Assembly: GCA_027314515.1 (NCBI GenBank)
Contig: DAHVAR010000123.1
Location: 39,546 to 103,545 of the forward strand
Source of the DNA: Actinomycetota bacterium
GTDB taxonomy: Bacteria > Actinomycetota > Actinomycetes > Streptosporangiales > Streptosporangiaceae
Length of the DNA stretch: 64,000 nt
Direction: 5' to 3'
Shown here piece by piece: positions 24,096-33,457 of this stretch; position 1 is the first letter of the stretch; each line of letters begins with the position of its first letter. The translations under genes were made by a program, and so were the position numbers. The notes beneath the pieces are model-generated. The model did not search any database, was not told where the DNA came from, and saw only the letters and a program-made list of their open reading frames with translations.

Positions 24096-26339
24096 TCAGC
24101 CAGCACCGCCCGCGGACCGGTTTTTGCAGAGTCGCAACACGTTGCCGATGATCTGGTGGCCAGCCTGGATGCTCAGGATCGACTCAGGGTGGAACTGTAC
24201 CCCCCATCGGCCGCGTACCGGGTCCTCCACCGCCATCACCACGCCGTCCGGTGTCACCGCGGTGACCTCGAGCCCGCCGGTCACCTGCCCGGTCCGCGCG
24301 TGCAGGGAGTGATACCGGGCGGCGGTGAACTCGGCTGGCAAGCCGGCCAGCAGCTCACCGCCGAGCACTGCCACCCGGCCCGGCTTGCCGTGCACTGGCG
24401 TCTCCAGCAACCCGAGCGAACCGCCAGCGTGCTCGACCATGGCCTGCAGCCCGAGGCACACCCCGAAGGCCGGCAGCCCGCGCTCGTCTAGTGCGCTGAG
24501 CAGCTTGTCGCAGTCGAAGTCGGCCGGGCGCCCCGGTCCCGGCGACAGCACGACCAGGTCCGGGCAGAACTTCTCGAGTAGCGCCAGGTCGAAGCCCGCT
24601 CGCAAGGTGGTGACCGCAGCGCCCTGCTCGGCGAAGTAGCCGGCCAGGGTGTGCACGAACGAGTCCTGATGATCGACCAGGAGCACCCGCAGCCCGTCGC
24701 CCGGCAGCGAGCGACCCCCAGCCCGGTCCGGCCCGGAACCGTCGCCCGTGCCGGACGCCGCGCGCTCGGCGCCTGCCTCGGCCAGGGTCTCCAGCAGCGC
24801 CCGTGCCTTCAGCGCCGTTTCCCGCTCCTCGTCCGCCGGATCGGAATCAAACAGCAGCGTGGCGCCGACCCGCACGGCCGCGACCGTCCCGGTGATGTGC
24901 GCTGTCCGGAGCGTCAGGCCGGTGTTCATGCTGCCGTCGAAGCCGATCACCCCTACCGCGCCGCCATACCAGCGCCGCGGTGCCGGCTCGTGATCCTCGA
25001 TGAACTGCATGGCCCAGTTCTTCGGCGCCCCGGTGACGGTGACGGCCCACATGTGCGTGAGGAAAGCGTCCAGGGCATCGAAGCCGGGGCGGAGCCTGCC
25101 TTCGACGTGATCGACAGTGTGGATGAGGCGGCTGTAAAGCTCGATCTGCCGGCGGCCGATGACCTTGATGCTGCCCGGCACGCAGATCCGCGACTTGTCG
25201 TTGCGGTCCACGTCGGTGCACATGGTCAGCTCCGACTCCTCCTTCGGCGAGGTCAGCAGCGCACGGATCTGGGCGGCATCGCCGATCGCGTCGGCCCCGC
25301 GCGCGATCGTGCCGGCGATCGGGCAGGTCTCGACCCGGTCACCGGTGACCCGCACGTACATCTCTGGTGACGCCCCGACCAGGTACTCCTGCTCGCCCAG
25401 GTTCAGGAAGAACTCATACGGTGCCGGATTGCGCTGCCTGAGCCGCTCGAAGAAGGCGGCCGGGCTCGGGCAGCGGGCGTAGAACGTCTGGCTCGGCACG
25501 ACCTCGAACAGGTCGCCGCGGGCGAACTTCTCCCTCGCCTGCTCGACCACGCTGGCATAGGCGCCCGGCACCGGGTCCGCCGGAAGACCGCTCCGGCCGG
25601 GAACGGGCTCTTCCTGGGTGCTCTCGCCGGCCGTGCCGCGGTGGCCGGCGGCCACGGCAGACCTGGCCAGGCCCTCGGTCGAGCCGGCCTGCGTGCCGAA
25701 GTCGTAGCTGAACCGGGTCGCTGTCTCGCGCTTCCGGTCCACTGCCCAGATCTGGTCGGGCAGGTGCAGCACCATGTCGCGAGCTCTGCCGTCGCGGTGC
25801 AACCGCTGCCGGACCGGCTCGAACTGGAATGCCAGGTCGTAGCCGAATGCCCCGTACAGCCCGAGGTGGGCGTCCGTAACCTCGCCCGGGCTGCCCCGGT
25901 CCGGCCGGAACGCGGCGATGATCTCGCGCAGCGCGGCGAACACCGTGGGACGCTTGCTCCGCTGTTCCTCGGCGAAGATCTCGTCGCTCTCGGCGATCAG
26001 CACCTCGGCGTGGCCAGGGGCCGCCGCGGCCGGCCCTGCCGCCGCCGGCCCTGCCGCCCGGCGCATCGCGGCCGCGATCACCGGCAGCAGGACCTCGCCC
26101 CGCTGGTTCAGCGCGGTCGCGCTGAGCAGGCGGCCGCGCGCGACGATCTGCACCGGCGGGTCCAGGTAGGCCAGGTGCCACCGGCTGTACCGGCCGGGGT
26201 ACTCCATGCCTGAGCTGAGCACGCCGCCCGGCCTGACCTGAACCTGCCTGGTGATCTCGGCCAGCTCAGCGACGTCGAACGGGTCGGCAGCCCGGCGCAC
26301 CCGGACGCCGCCGGCAGTCAGGTAACTCAGTTGGTCCAT
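24096..26339 (-). CDS. trpEG: Fused anthranilate synthase, TrpE-TrpG type
   Basis: 747 residues joining the chorismate-binding synthase subunit and the glutamine amidotransferase subunit in one chain. The TrpE part has SPEMYVRV, the CPIAGTIARG box, SELTMCTDVDRNDKSRICVPG and VTGAPKNWAMQFIEDHE. The GATase part (from about residue 540) has the nucleophile in FGVCLGLQ and the His-Glu pair in QFHPES. It makes anthranilate from chorismate and glutamine, the first step of tryptophan synthesis. PhzE enzymes share this order, but the Trp-rich leader and attenuator upstream favour tryptophan. An Ala/Gly-rich insertion sits near residue 125. No other trp genes are close. Confidence 0.9.
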   Translation of the reverse strand: MDQLSYLTAGGVRVRRAADPFDVAELAEITRQVQVRPGGVLSSGMEYPGRYSRWHLAYLDPPVQIVARGRLLSATALNQRGEVLLPVIAAAMRRAAGPAAAGPAAAAPGHAEVLIAESDEIFAEEQRSKRPTVFAALREIIAAFRPDRGSPGEVTDAHLGLYGAFGYDLAFQFEPVRQRLHRDGRARDMVLHLPDQIWAVDRKRETATRFSYDFGTQAGSTEGLARSAVAAGHRGTAGESTQEEPVPGRSGLPADPVPGAYASVVEQAREKFARGDLFEVVPSQTFYARCPSPAAFFERLRQRNPAPYEFFLNLGEQEYLVGASPEMYVRVTGDRVETCPIAGTIARGADAIGDAAQIRALLTSPKEESELTMCTDVDRNDKSRICVPGSIKVIGRRQIELYSRLIHTVDHVEGRLRPGFDALDAFLTHMWAVTVTGAPKNWAMQFIEDHEPAPRRWYGGAVGVIGFDGSMNTGLTLRTAHITGTVAAVRVGATLLFDSDPADEERETALKARALLETLAEAGAERAASGTGDGSGPDRAGGRSLPGDGLRVLLVDHQDSFVHTLAGYFAEQGAAVTTLRAGFDLALLEKFCPDLVVLSPGPGRPADFDCDKLLSALDERGLPAFGVCLGLQAMVEHAGGSLGLLETPVHGKPGRVAVLGGELLAGLPAEFTAARYHSLHARTGQVTGGLEVTAVTPDGVVMAVEDPVRGRWGVQFHPESILSIQAGHQIIGNVLRLCKNRSAGGAG

Positions 26340-26386
26340 CTCGGCCTCGCGGTCATCATGCCCGGCGGGCCGGCGGCTGAACGACA

Positions 26387-26416
26387 AAGGCGGCCGCCGG
26401 GCCGGGCGGTCGCCTT
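26387..26416 (-). terminator. Transcription attenuator hairpin before trpEG
   Basis: Read on the minus strand: AAGGCG-a-CCGCC, a short GC loop, GGCGG-c-CGCCTT, then TTGTCGTT. This is an intrinsic-terminator-like hairpin 48 bases before the trpEG start and 36 bases after the leader peptide stop, as expected for ribosome-mediated attenuation. Confidence 0.75.
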
Positions 26417-26452
26417 GTCTGGTGGTCTGCTTGCGCGCGAACCTGGCACCGC

Positions 26453-26497
26453 CTAGCGGCGGCGCCACCAGCCTGGAGTGGGCAGGGGAACGCGCAT
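26453..26497 (-). CDS. trpL: trp leader peptide with tandem Trp codons
   Basis: A 14-residue reading frame, MRVPLPTPGWWRRR, on the minus strand, 114 bases upstream of trpEG. The two adjacent TGG codons near the 3' end, followed by a stop and then a terminator-like hairpin, are the layout of ribosome-mediated trp attenuation. When charged tRNA-Trp is scarce the ribosome would stall at the TGG pair and let an antiterminator form; otherwise transcription ends early. Actinomycete trpE genes are known to be controlled this way. No strong ribosome site is visible, but the codon placement makes chance unlikely. Confidence 0.75.
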   Translation of the reverse strand: MRVPLPTPGWWRRR

Positions 26498-26553
26498 GCC
26501 GGCGAGCCTAGCAGGCCAGCGGACCACGCCAGTACATCCGGGCCAGCCGCCGG

Positions 26554-27315
26554 TCAGGTGGCGTAGACCACGGTGACTGAGACCGACACCTGCTGGGTGC
26601 CGGGGGAGATCGGGACAGCGGCCCTGCCGTTGGTGGCGTTGAGGGCGCCGAACGGGACCGGCGCCGTCTCCGGCTGCTGGACCGGGATGACGCTGATGAC
26701 CGGCCCGAGCGGCTCGCCCAGCGCGCGGGCAAACTGCTCCGCCTGGGCGTGCGCGTTCGCCACGGCACGAGCCCTGGCTGCGGCCATCAGCGGGCCGGTG
26801 CTGGTCAGGTTGAGCGCCACGCTGTCCACGGTGACCGCGTTCCCGCCGGCCCGCACCGCAGCGCCGATCTGCGCGCCCGCGGCCGTCAGGTCATCGAGCG
26901 TGGCGGTCAGCGACTCGCTGACGCCGTAGCTCGTGACCACGCCGTTGTTGTTGTAGCTGGGCGAGATGTTCAGGTCGGATGTCTGGATGTCCCGGGCGGC
27001 GACGCCGCGATGGCGCAGCGCCGTCGACACCTCGCGCACGTCCTGGTTGGCCTGGTCCAGCGCTGAGGTGACGTCGTAACTGCTGGTCTGGACGCTCATG
27101 GACAGGATCAGCTGGTTCGGGACGCCGGTCACGGTGCCGTTGCCGGTCACCGTGATCCGACCCGAGGGCGCGGCTGCGGCCAGGGTGGCGGCGCTGGCCG
27201 CTGAGGTGCCTGTCCCGCCCTCCTGAGTTCCGACGGCGAACGCGCCGATGAGCAGCGCCGCAGCCGCCACGCCGGTTGCCGCTGCGAGATACCTGGGCGA
27301 TGGGCTGATGGTCAT
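26554..27315 (-). CDS. SIMPL-domain (DUF541) exported protein
   Basis: 253 residues. A signal-type N-terminus (MTISPSPRYLAAATGVAAAALLIGAFAVG) is followed by one SIMPL domain: ITVTGNGTVTGVPNQLIL, Q-anchored helices with ARAVANAHAQAEQFARALG, and a C-terminal strand VSVSVTVVYAT. SIMPL proteins form oligomeric rings at the cell envelope in some bacteria; the precise function is unknown. GGAGT stands before the ATG at 27315. It lies between the trp leader and an ornithine-cyclodeaminase-like gene on the same strand, 150 bases apart from each other. Confidence 0.85.
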   Translation of the reverse strand: MTISPSPRYLAAATGVAAAALLIGAFAVGTQEGGTGTSAASAATLAAAAPSGRITVTGNGTVTGVPNQLILSMSVQTSSYDVTSALDQANQDVREVSTALRHRGVAARDIQTSDLNISPSYNNNGVVTSYGVSESLTATLDDLTAAGAQIGAAVRAGGNAVTVDSVALNLTSTGPLMAAARARAVANAHAQAEQFARALGEPLGPVISVIPVQQPETAPVPFGALNATNGRAAVPISPGTQQVSVSVTVVYAT

Positions 27316-27468
27316 GAATGGACTCCTGCTCCGCGGGGTGCTGCCATTCGGACGCGGCGCGAGACCGGCCGGTTCCCGTTGCCGGCCAGAAGCCCGAAAG
27401 AGCGCGGGTTCCCGATCGGGGCCCCGCTTAGCGCCATAGTTCGCAACGCACGCCCGCACGGCTGGCGA

Positions 27469-28464
27469 TCAGAAGTCGATCCAGCTGCCAGCGCCGTTCT
27501 CGACCGCCAGCAAGTAGGCGCGGCGGGCCGCGGCCAGGTCCTCGATGGCGAGGCCGAGCGACTCGAAGATGGTGATCTCGTCCGCGCTCGCCCGGCCGGC
27601 CGCAGTGCCCAGCAACAGCTCGCCGAGCTCACCCCGGACCCAGGCGGGGGTGACCTCGCCCTCGGCCGCGGCCAGCAGGTAGTCACCTGACTCGGTGAGC
27701 AAGCCGTCCCTGCGATCGGCGAACAGCACTCCCGCCGCTACTGTGGCGGTGTCCAGCTCGCGCTGATGCGGCCGGCACGCGCCGACCGCGTTGATATGGC
27801 TTCCCGGCGCGATCCAGTCCCGGTCCAGGACTGGCCCCGCCGAGCTGGTCGCGGTCACGATAATGCCAGCTCCGGCTACCGCCTCCCGCGCCGACGCGCA
27901 GGCCGTAACCGGCGCGGCAGTCAGCCCGTCGAGGCTGGCGGCAAACTGCCCGGCACTGGCCGCGGTCCGGCCCGCCACCCGGATCTGGCCGAGCTCGCGC
28001 GCTCCGTCCAGCGCCAGGATGTGCGCCCGCGCCTGAACGCCGGTGCCGATGACGGCAAGCTGGCCGGCGTCCGGGCGGGCCAGCAGGTCGGTCGCGAATA
28101 CCGAGACGGCGGCGGTCCGTATTTCGGTGACGACTGATGCGTTCAGCAAGGCCAGCGGCTCGCCGGTGGCCCCATGGGAGAGCACGACCACGCCCTGGTG
28201 GGTGTCCAGTCCGGCCGCCGGATTCGCGGGCGTGATGCAGATGGCCTTCAGCCCGTACGCCGCCTGCTGTCCGCCCTGCCCCGTCAGGTAGGACGGCATC
28301 AGCGCCATCAGGCCAGCCGCGCCATCCGGGGTGATGACGGTACGCAGCGGCTGCCGGGCGCGGCCGGAGGCAAGCGCAATGAGCCCGTCGCGCATTGCGG
28401 CCGTGCACTCCGCAAAGCTGAGAACGGCCCGCACGTCCGCGGCCGACAGGACCAGCAGTCGCAT
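27469..28464 (-). CDS. Ornithine cyclodeaminase / mu-crystallin family enzyme
   Basis: 331 residues with the OCD/mu-crystallin fold: the substrate-side AAYGLKAIC with its conserved Lys, the Rossmann nucleotide motif VIGTGVQARAHILAL near the middle and the closing SLGLAIEDLAAA helix. The family includes ornithine cyclodeaminase, alanine dehydrogenase and ketimine reductases; the visible residues do not choose between them. GAAGGAGAA precedes the ATG. It diverges from the PucR regulator across a 211-base gap and may be its target, linking it to the catabolic island to the right. Confidence 0.87.
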   Translation of the reverse strand: MRLLVLSAADVRAVLSFAECTAAMRDGLIALASGRARQPLRTVITPDGAAGLMALMPSYLTGQGGQQAAYGLKAICITPANPAAGLDTHQGVVVLSHGATGEPLALLNASVVTEIRTAAVSVFATDLLARPDAGQLAVIGTGVQARAHILALDGARELGQIRVAGRTAASAGQFAASLDGLTAAPVTACASAREAVAGAGIIVTATSSAGPVLDRDWIAPGSHINAVGACRPHQRELDTATVAAGVLFADRRDGLLTESGDYLLAAAEGEVTPAWVRGELGELLLGTAAGRASADEITIFESLGLAIEDLAAARRAYLLAVENGAGSWIDF

Positions 28465-28573
28465 GATTTCTCCTTCGATCGATCACGCACAAGCTAGCCC
28501 GCCACCCGGCAGGCGCGACCGGGCGAGTGTTAGTCCAATCAGGACAGCAAATCACGGATCTGTGGCTGGAACC

Positions 28574-28589
28574 GGGCTAAATCTAGCCC
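28574..28589 (+). promoter_or_regulatory. Inverted repeat in the OCD-pucR divergent gap
   Basis: GGGCTA-AATC-TAGCCC followed by TTTT. It could be an operator for the PucR regulator acting on both divergent genes, or a small hairpin in the pucR leader with a T-run. Position alone does not decide. Confidence 0.4.
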
Positions 28590-28675
28590 TTTTGCCATGA
28601 CCGGGAGATCTCTACACTTCACTGAAACTCGTTAATCGACCGCACCTCCGGGCAGCTCGGGAAGGGGTGAAGTGG

Positions 28676-30043
28676 ATGGCAACCCAGCAGGTCCAAGGCC
28701 TTGATTCGGCCGCGCAGTGGGCCGGTCCGGTGACCTTCCCTGGCGATCACCTCTATCACTGCGGACGGGACCGGCTGGACACCGAGCTGCCCGGCCAGGT
28801 GCAAGCGCGCCTTGCCGAGATCGCCTCCGGGCAGATGGCCCATGCCAGCCTGATCGCCCAGAAGATGGTCGAGACTTACGCGGCGGAGATCCCCGCGTAC
28901 GCAGCTATCGCCGACCCGGTGCTCAAGGAGGACATCAAGTGGGTATCGGCAGCCCTGGTCCGGATCTGGCTTACCATCCTGGCGACCGGCAACCCGATCA
29001 GCGACGACCAGCTTGCCCCGATCCGCCAGGGTGCAAGCCGCCGGGTCGTCCAGGGTATTGACCTCCAGTCGCTACTGCGGGCCTACCGGGTGGGCACCCG
29101 GGTCATGTGGCGTGAGCTGCTGGCCACGCCTGGCTGGACCGAGCCGGAGATGCAGGGGGTGCTCGGACGGGTCGCCGAGTGGGCCCTGGACTATGCCGAC
29201 ACGCTCGCGACGGAGGTGGCCAGCGTGTACCTTACCGAGGCGCAGGATGCCGCCAGGCAGCGAGAGCACCGGCGGTCCCAGTTCCTCAGCGTGGTGCTGG
29301 CCGGGCCCACGCCGACCGAGCATGACTCCTACCCCGAATTGCACGACCGGCACGTAGTCGTCATCACCGAGGCGCCTGGCGAGGCCAGCCTCGCAGAACT
29401 CGAGGAAACCGGGGCCATGCTGGAGCGCGCCGCTGACGTCGCGCTCTGGACGATCCGTCATCGCCGGGTGATCGGCGTCGTGCCGGCCGGCCCGGCGGCC
29501 AGCCGGCACGCGCTGCGCGGCCGACTGGCCGGGTTGCTCAAGACAATGCCGATCGAGGCCATCGGACTCGGCTGCGACGCCAGCTCGCCCGCGGAGACCA
29601 GGGAGAGCTACGCCGAGGCCGCGGCGGCGGTCGAGCTGGGCCGGATACTGCGGGCGGGCCCGGCCGCGGTCTACGACTATCTCGATCTCGGACCGGTATC
29701 TGCCCTGCTGGACCAGCCCGCAAGGTCGCGGCGGCTGATGGACAGCACGCTTGCGCCGCTTGCCGAGATCCTGCGTCACTCCTGGGGAGCAGACACCCTC
29801 GAAGCGTTCCTCGTCTGCCAGGGCCATCTGAAGGAGATGGCCGCCCGGCTCGGCATACATCAGAGCACCGTGAAGTACCGGCTGCAGGTCATCCGCAAGG
29901 CACCGGCCCAGGCGTGCCTCCAGGGGGATCGCGCAGTCAGCGTCCTCATCGCACTCCGGTTGCGGCGGCTGCTCGGCCCGGAGCCGCCGGGACGGCCACG
30001 GCATCACCTCACGACGGCGTTACCTGCCCGCTGGACTGGCTGA
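28676..30043 (+). CDS. PucR-family transcriptional regulator
   Basis: About 455 residues. The N-terminal region (about 40-180) is an all-helical RsbR-type sensor (VLKEDIKWVSAALVRIWLTI, then RRVVQGIDLQSLLRAYRVG). A middle GGDEF-like divergent domain and a C-terminal PucR HTH with LKEMAARLGIHQSTVKYRLQ follow. Such proteins are usually activators of catabolic operons for purines, amino acids or aromatic compounds. ATG 28676 is preferred over GTG 28667 because AAGGGG lies 8-9 bases upstream of it. Between OCD and the ABC importer, it likely controls one or both. Confidence 0.87.
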   Translation: MATQQVQGLDSAAQWAGPVTFPGDHLYHCGRDRLDTELPGQVQARLAEIASGQMAHASLIAQKMVETYAAEIPAYAAIADPVLKEDIKWVSAALVRIWLTILATGNPISDDQLAPIRQGASRRVVQGIDLQSLLRAYRVGTRVMWRELLATPGWTEPEMQGVLGRVAEWALDYADTLATEVASVYLTEAQDAARQREHRRSQFLSVVLAGPTPTEHDSYPELHDRHVVVITEAPGEASLAELEETGAMLERAADVALWTIRHRRVIGVVPAGPAASRHALRGRLAGLLKTMPIEAIGLGCDASSPAETRESYAEAAAAVELGRILRAGPAAVYDYLDLGPVSALLDQPARSRRLMDSTLAPLAEILRHSWGADTLEAFLVCQGHLKEMAARLGIHQSTVKYRLQVIRKAPAQACLQGDRAVSVLIALRLRRLLGPEPPGRPRHHLTTALPARWTG

Positions 30044-30221
30044 CAGCACGGCAGCACGGCAGCACGCCACAGCGCGGTGAGGCGCGCCCACGTAACGCCC
30101 CTTATATACAGTTTCATCCGTGTTTATTCTGTCGCCTGACCGCCTGACCGCCTGACCGCATGTCGCCTCCTGGTGCAGCGCAAGGCACCGCTAATCGCAC
30201 CAACTGGTCAAGGAGAGCTCG

Positions 30222-31502
30222 ATGAGTCACTGTCAACCTGTCCGGCCACGCCACTGGGCGCTGGCCACTCTCGCCGCAGCGGCCGCATGCACGCTGATTG
30301 CCGCATGCGGGAACTCGTCCGCCGGCTCGGCGTCCTCAGGCGGCACCGTCACGGTCGGCGAGTCCACCACCCTCTCCGGCTCGATCGCCGAGCTTGGCGA
30401 GAGCGGCCTGCAGGGCGTTGAATTGGCGGTCGCCGACCTCAACTCGCACGGCGGCCTGCTTGGCAAGAAGATCAAGGTAGTCTCCGCCGACGACGCCGCG
30501 ACGCCCGCGACAGGGGCGGCGAACGCGAAGAACATGATCTTGCAGGATCATGTCGTGGCGCTGTTCGGCCCCGTCTCCAGCGCCGTGGCGGCCGCCGAGG
30601 AACAGCTAGCCGGCCAGTACAAGGTGCCGATCTTCTTCCATACCTCCAACGACATCTCGCTGATGGGCGCGAACTTCAACCCGTACGCGTTCCAGGTAGT
30701 GCCGAACACCGACATGGAACCGCGCGCGGCAGCCCTGTACCTCGACAGCGAGGTGAAGGCGGGCAAGATCAAGACGCCGCTCGCACTGGGCACGTTCGCG
30801 CCGAACTATAGCTTCGGCCAGGACTCGGTCGCCGGGTTCATCCAGGCGCTGAAGTACTACAACGTGCCGTTCAAGATCGTCTCTCAGCAATGGCCGTCCT
30901 TGGAGGCCACCAACATCAGCCCTAACCTGTCGGCCCTGATCGCGGCGAAACCGAGTGTCGTCTACAACGCCCAGTTCGGCGGCGACCTTGTGACGTTCGT
31001 CAAGCAGGCAACGCCGTTCGGGTTCTTCAAGAAGACAACGATGCTGTCGATGCTCAACACTGCCGAGCTCGCCGCGCTCGGCAGCCAGGCTCCGGCTGGC
31101 TCCATTGCCTACGACCGGGCTCCGTGGTTCGCGATGAACGAGCCGGGCGTGACCGCGTTCGCGACCGAGTATCACGCCAAGTACCACCAGTGGCCGGACA
31201 CCTGGGCGGTGCTGGCGTACACCTCGGTCCAGGTGTGGGCCTACGGGGTCAAGCACGCGGGCACCTTCGATGCCGGCAAGGTTTCCGCCGCTATCGCCGG
31301 GGCCGCCATCCCGACGATCCGCGGCACCATCACCATCCGTGCTTGTGATCACCAGGCGGAGATACCCGAGTACGTGGGCACGGTCGCATCGTCTCCCAGC
31401 TCCCTGACGGGCTTCCCGCTCTGGACCCCGGGCAGCGCCTTCGCCGCGCCGTTCAGCAAGATCGGGCTGAGTTGCGCGCAGATGAAGGCGATGCAGAAGT
31501 AG
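30222..31502 (+). CDS. livK: Branched-chain-type ABC substrate-binding lipoprotein
   Basis: 426 residues. The signal peptide ends in a lipobox (TLIAAC, Cys near residue 29), followed by a Ser/Gly linker. The body is a type I periplasmic-binding fold of the Leu/Ile/Val/amide-urea group: VGESTTLSGSIAELGESGLQ, GLLGKKIKVVSADDAATP and a central VVALFGPVSSAVAAAEE motif. AAGGAGAG precedes the ATG. It is the first gene of a five-gene operon with both permeases and both ATPases, so the import system is complete. The substrate need not be an amino acid; this family also takes amides, urea and aromatic acids. A low-GC promoter-like stretch lies at 30095-30135. Confidence 0.9.
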   Translation: MSHCQPVRPRHWALATLAAAAACTLIAACGNSSAGSASSGGTVTVGESTTLSGSIAELGESGLQGVELAVADLNSHGGLLGKKIKVVSADDAATPATGAANAKNMILQDHVVALFGPVSSAVAAAEEQLAGQYKVPIFFHTSNDISLMGANFNPYAFQVVPNTDMEPRAAALYLDSEVKAGKIKTPLALGTFAPNYSFGQDSVAGFIQALKYYNVPFKIVSQQWPSLEATNISPNLSALIAAKPSVVYNAQFGGDLVTFVKQATPFGFFKKTTMLSMLNTAELAALGSQAPAGSIAYDRAPWFAMNEPGVTAFATEYHAKYHQWPDTWAVLAYTSVQVWAYGVKHAGTFDAGKVSAAIAGAAIPTIRGTITIRACDHQAEIPEYVGTVASSPSSLTGFPLWTPGSAFAAPFSKIGLSCAQMKAMQK

Positions 31503-31569
31503 CCCTGCTGGTGCGTGCGGCCGGGCGGGCCACGGCCTCCCGGCCGCACGCGGCGAGGAGACACCGCAC

Positions 31570-32439
31570 ATGCATTCCCTGGTACTGGACATCGCGGGCA
31601 CCTTGTCAGCCGCGGCGAACCTGTTCGTGGTCGCCGCGGGCCTGACGCTGGTCTTCGGCGCGATGCGCATCATCAACATGGCGCACGGCAGCTTTTACAT
31701 GTACGGCGCCTTCGCGGTCACTACCGTCCTCGGGGTGGGCGCCGGCTGGCGGTTCTGGCTGGCGCTGCTGGCTGGCGCAGTGGTGGCCGCCGTCGCCGGG
31801 CTGACCGTGGAAGTCACCGTCATCCGCCGGCTGTATGACGCCGAGCACCTGACCCAGCTGCTAGCCACCTACGCGGTCCTGCTGATCTTCGCTGACATCG
31901 GCCAGCGGATCTGGGGCGCCGGCTACCGTACGGTTAATCCGCCCGCGGTGCTGGCCAGCGGGGTCTCCATCGCTGGCGTTCAGGTGCCGCGCTACCAGTT
32001 GTTCGTGATCGGCGTTGGCGCGGCAGTCGGCCTCGCGCTGTGGCTGATGCTGGCAAGAACCCGGTTCGGCTGGTTGCTACGCGCGGCGGTGCAGGATCCC
32101 GAGTCCGTCGCGACCGGCGGCACCGACCTGGCCCGGCTTCGTACCGGCGTGTTCGTCATCGGCGCCTTCCTGGCCGGCCTCGGCGGCGCGCTGATCGCGC
32201 CGATGCAGTCCATCGCACCCGGCATGGATGTCAGCATCATCGTCTCGGTCTTCATCGTCGTCACGATCGGCGGCCTTGGCTCGGTGGCCGGCGCCGCGCT
32301 CGGGGCGCTGCTCATCGGGCTCGCGCAGACGCTGGGCGCGGAGTTCTTCGCGTCCTGGGCCGCCAGCCTCATCTACCTCACCATGATCGTCGTACTCGCC
32401 ATCAGGCCCTGGGGCCTGCTCGGCGTCCCGGAGCGTTGA
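31570..32439 (+). CDS. livH: LivH-type ABC permease
   Basis: 289 residues, about eight membrane helices, with the family motifs GAMRIINMAHGSFYMYGAF near the N-terminus and the cytoplasmic coupling region with LARLRTGVFVIGAFLAGLGG, then VSVFIVVTIGGLGSVAGAALG. It is one half of the importer channel, paired with the LivM protein encoded directly downstream (the next ATG starts after one base). GGCGAGGAG precedes the ATG at 31570. It acts in the inner membrane with the binding protein upstream. Confidence 0.93.
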   Translation: MHSLVLDIAGTLSAAANLFVVAAGLTLVFGAMRIINMAHGSFYMYGAFAVTTVLGVGAGWRFWLALLAGAVVAAVAGLTVEVTVIRRLYDAEHLTQLLATYAVLLIFADIGQRIWGAGYRTVNPPAVLASGVSIAGVQVPRYQLFVIGVGAAVGLALWLMLARTRFGWLLRAAVQDPESVATGGTDLARLRTGVFVIGAFLAGLGGALIAPMQSIAPGMDVSIIVSVFIVVTIGGLGSVAGAALGALLIGLAQTLGAEFFASWAASLIYLTMIVVLAIRPWGLLGVPER

Positions 32440-32440
32440 C

Positions 32441-33457
32441 ATGCACACTGACTCGCTTGCCAGCTCCGCAGAGCACGACCAGGTCCACCTGGCCCGGCCG
32501 CCTGCGCGCACCACGGCAGGCACTGTCGCATGCGTGGTCGTGATGGGCTTGCTGGCGCTTGCCGGGGTGGTCTGGTCCCCGGCGGCGCTCGCTAACCTCC
32601 AGGAAGCACTCGGGCTCGTGCTCTTCGCCGTCGCGACTAACCTGCTGCTTGGTTATGGCGGCCTGGTGTCCTTCGCCCAGGCGGCGTTCTACGGCATCGG
32701 CGCTTACGGAATCGCCATCGGGTGGCTGCACTGGAAGCTGCCATTCTGGCTCGGCGGGCTGGCCGGGATCGCGGCTGCGGCCGTAGCAGCCGTCATCGTC
32801 GGAGTCATCAGCCTGCGCACCAGGCGGCTGTATTTCGCCTTGCTGACGCTCGCCTTCACCCAGCTGTTCTTCGTCATCGCGGACAACCAGACGGCAATCA
32901 CCAACGGCGCAACCGGCATCTTCGGCGCCATGGTGCCGACCTGGCTGGCCGAGCCGCAAGGCGGCTACTACTTCACTCTCGTCGTCGTGGTCGTGGTCAC
33001 GCTCGGCTGCTACGCGGTCGTGAGGTCGCCGTTCGGCCTGACGCTGAAGGCCATCAGGGATAACCGGGAGCGCGCCGAGGCGCTCGGCGTGAACGTCTAC
33101 CGTCACCAACTCGCGGCGTTCGTCATCTCATCGGTCGGCTGCGCCATCGCCGGCTTCCTGTTCGCCATCTACAGTCAGTCGGCCTCGCCCGATCTGCTGA
33201 GCTGGACCAACTCCGGCGAGCCGATCTTCATGGCGGTGCTTGGCGGGATGCACACCTTTCTCGGCCCGGTGGCCGGCGCGATCGTTTACTTCTACGCGCA
33301 GTCGTACCTGACCCAGCACATCACCGACTGGCAGCTCGTGCTGGGCCTGCTGTTGCTCGTCATCGTGCTGTTCAAGCCCTCGGGCCTGGCCGGGATCGGC
33401 GCCGATGCCGGACGCGCCGTCAGGCGGCTCCGTGCGCGCACCGGGGGCCGTGCATGA
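32441..33457 (+). CDS. livM: LivM-type ABC permease
   Basis: 338 residues with a 30-residue polar N-terminus, then multiple helices. Motifs are LGYGGLVSFAQAAFYGIGAY, the cytoplasmic loop FGLTLKAIRDNRERAEALGVN and MAVLGGMHTFLGPVAGA. It is the second half of the permease pair. The start lies one base after the livH stop, and its stop overlaps the next ATG (ATGA), so all genes from livH to the SDR are tightly coupled. The coupling-loop sequence is complete, which supports an active transporter. Confidence 0.92.
   Translation: MHTDSLASSAEHDQVHLARPPARTTAGTVACVVVMGLLALAGVVWSPAALANLQEALGLVLFAVATNLLLGYGGLVSFAQAAFYGIGAYGIAIGWLHWKLPFWLGGLAGIAAAAVAAVIVGVISLRTRRLYFALLTLAFTQLFFVIADNQTAITNGATGIFGAMVPTWLAEPQGGYYFTLVVVVVVTLGCYAVVRSPFGLTLKAIRDNRERAEALGVNVYRHQLAAFVISSVGCAIAGFLFAIYSQSASPDLLSWTNSGEPIFMAVLGGMHTFLGPVAGAIVYFYAQSYLTQHITDWQLVLGLLLLVIVLFKPSGLAGIGADAGRAVRRLRARTGGRA

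Noticed and set aside
24096..26339. Phenazine synthesis (PhzE) reading of the fused chorismate enzyme
   Set aside because: No other phenazine genes are present, and the Trp-Trp leader and attenuator point to tryptophan control.
30046..30160. Short direct repeats (CAGCACGG and CGCCTGAC units) before livK, considered as a CRISPR-like or satellite array
   Set aside because: Only about three 8-base copies each; simple sequence slippage in a GC-rich leader is enough.
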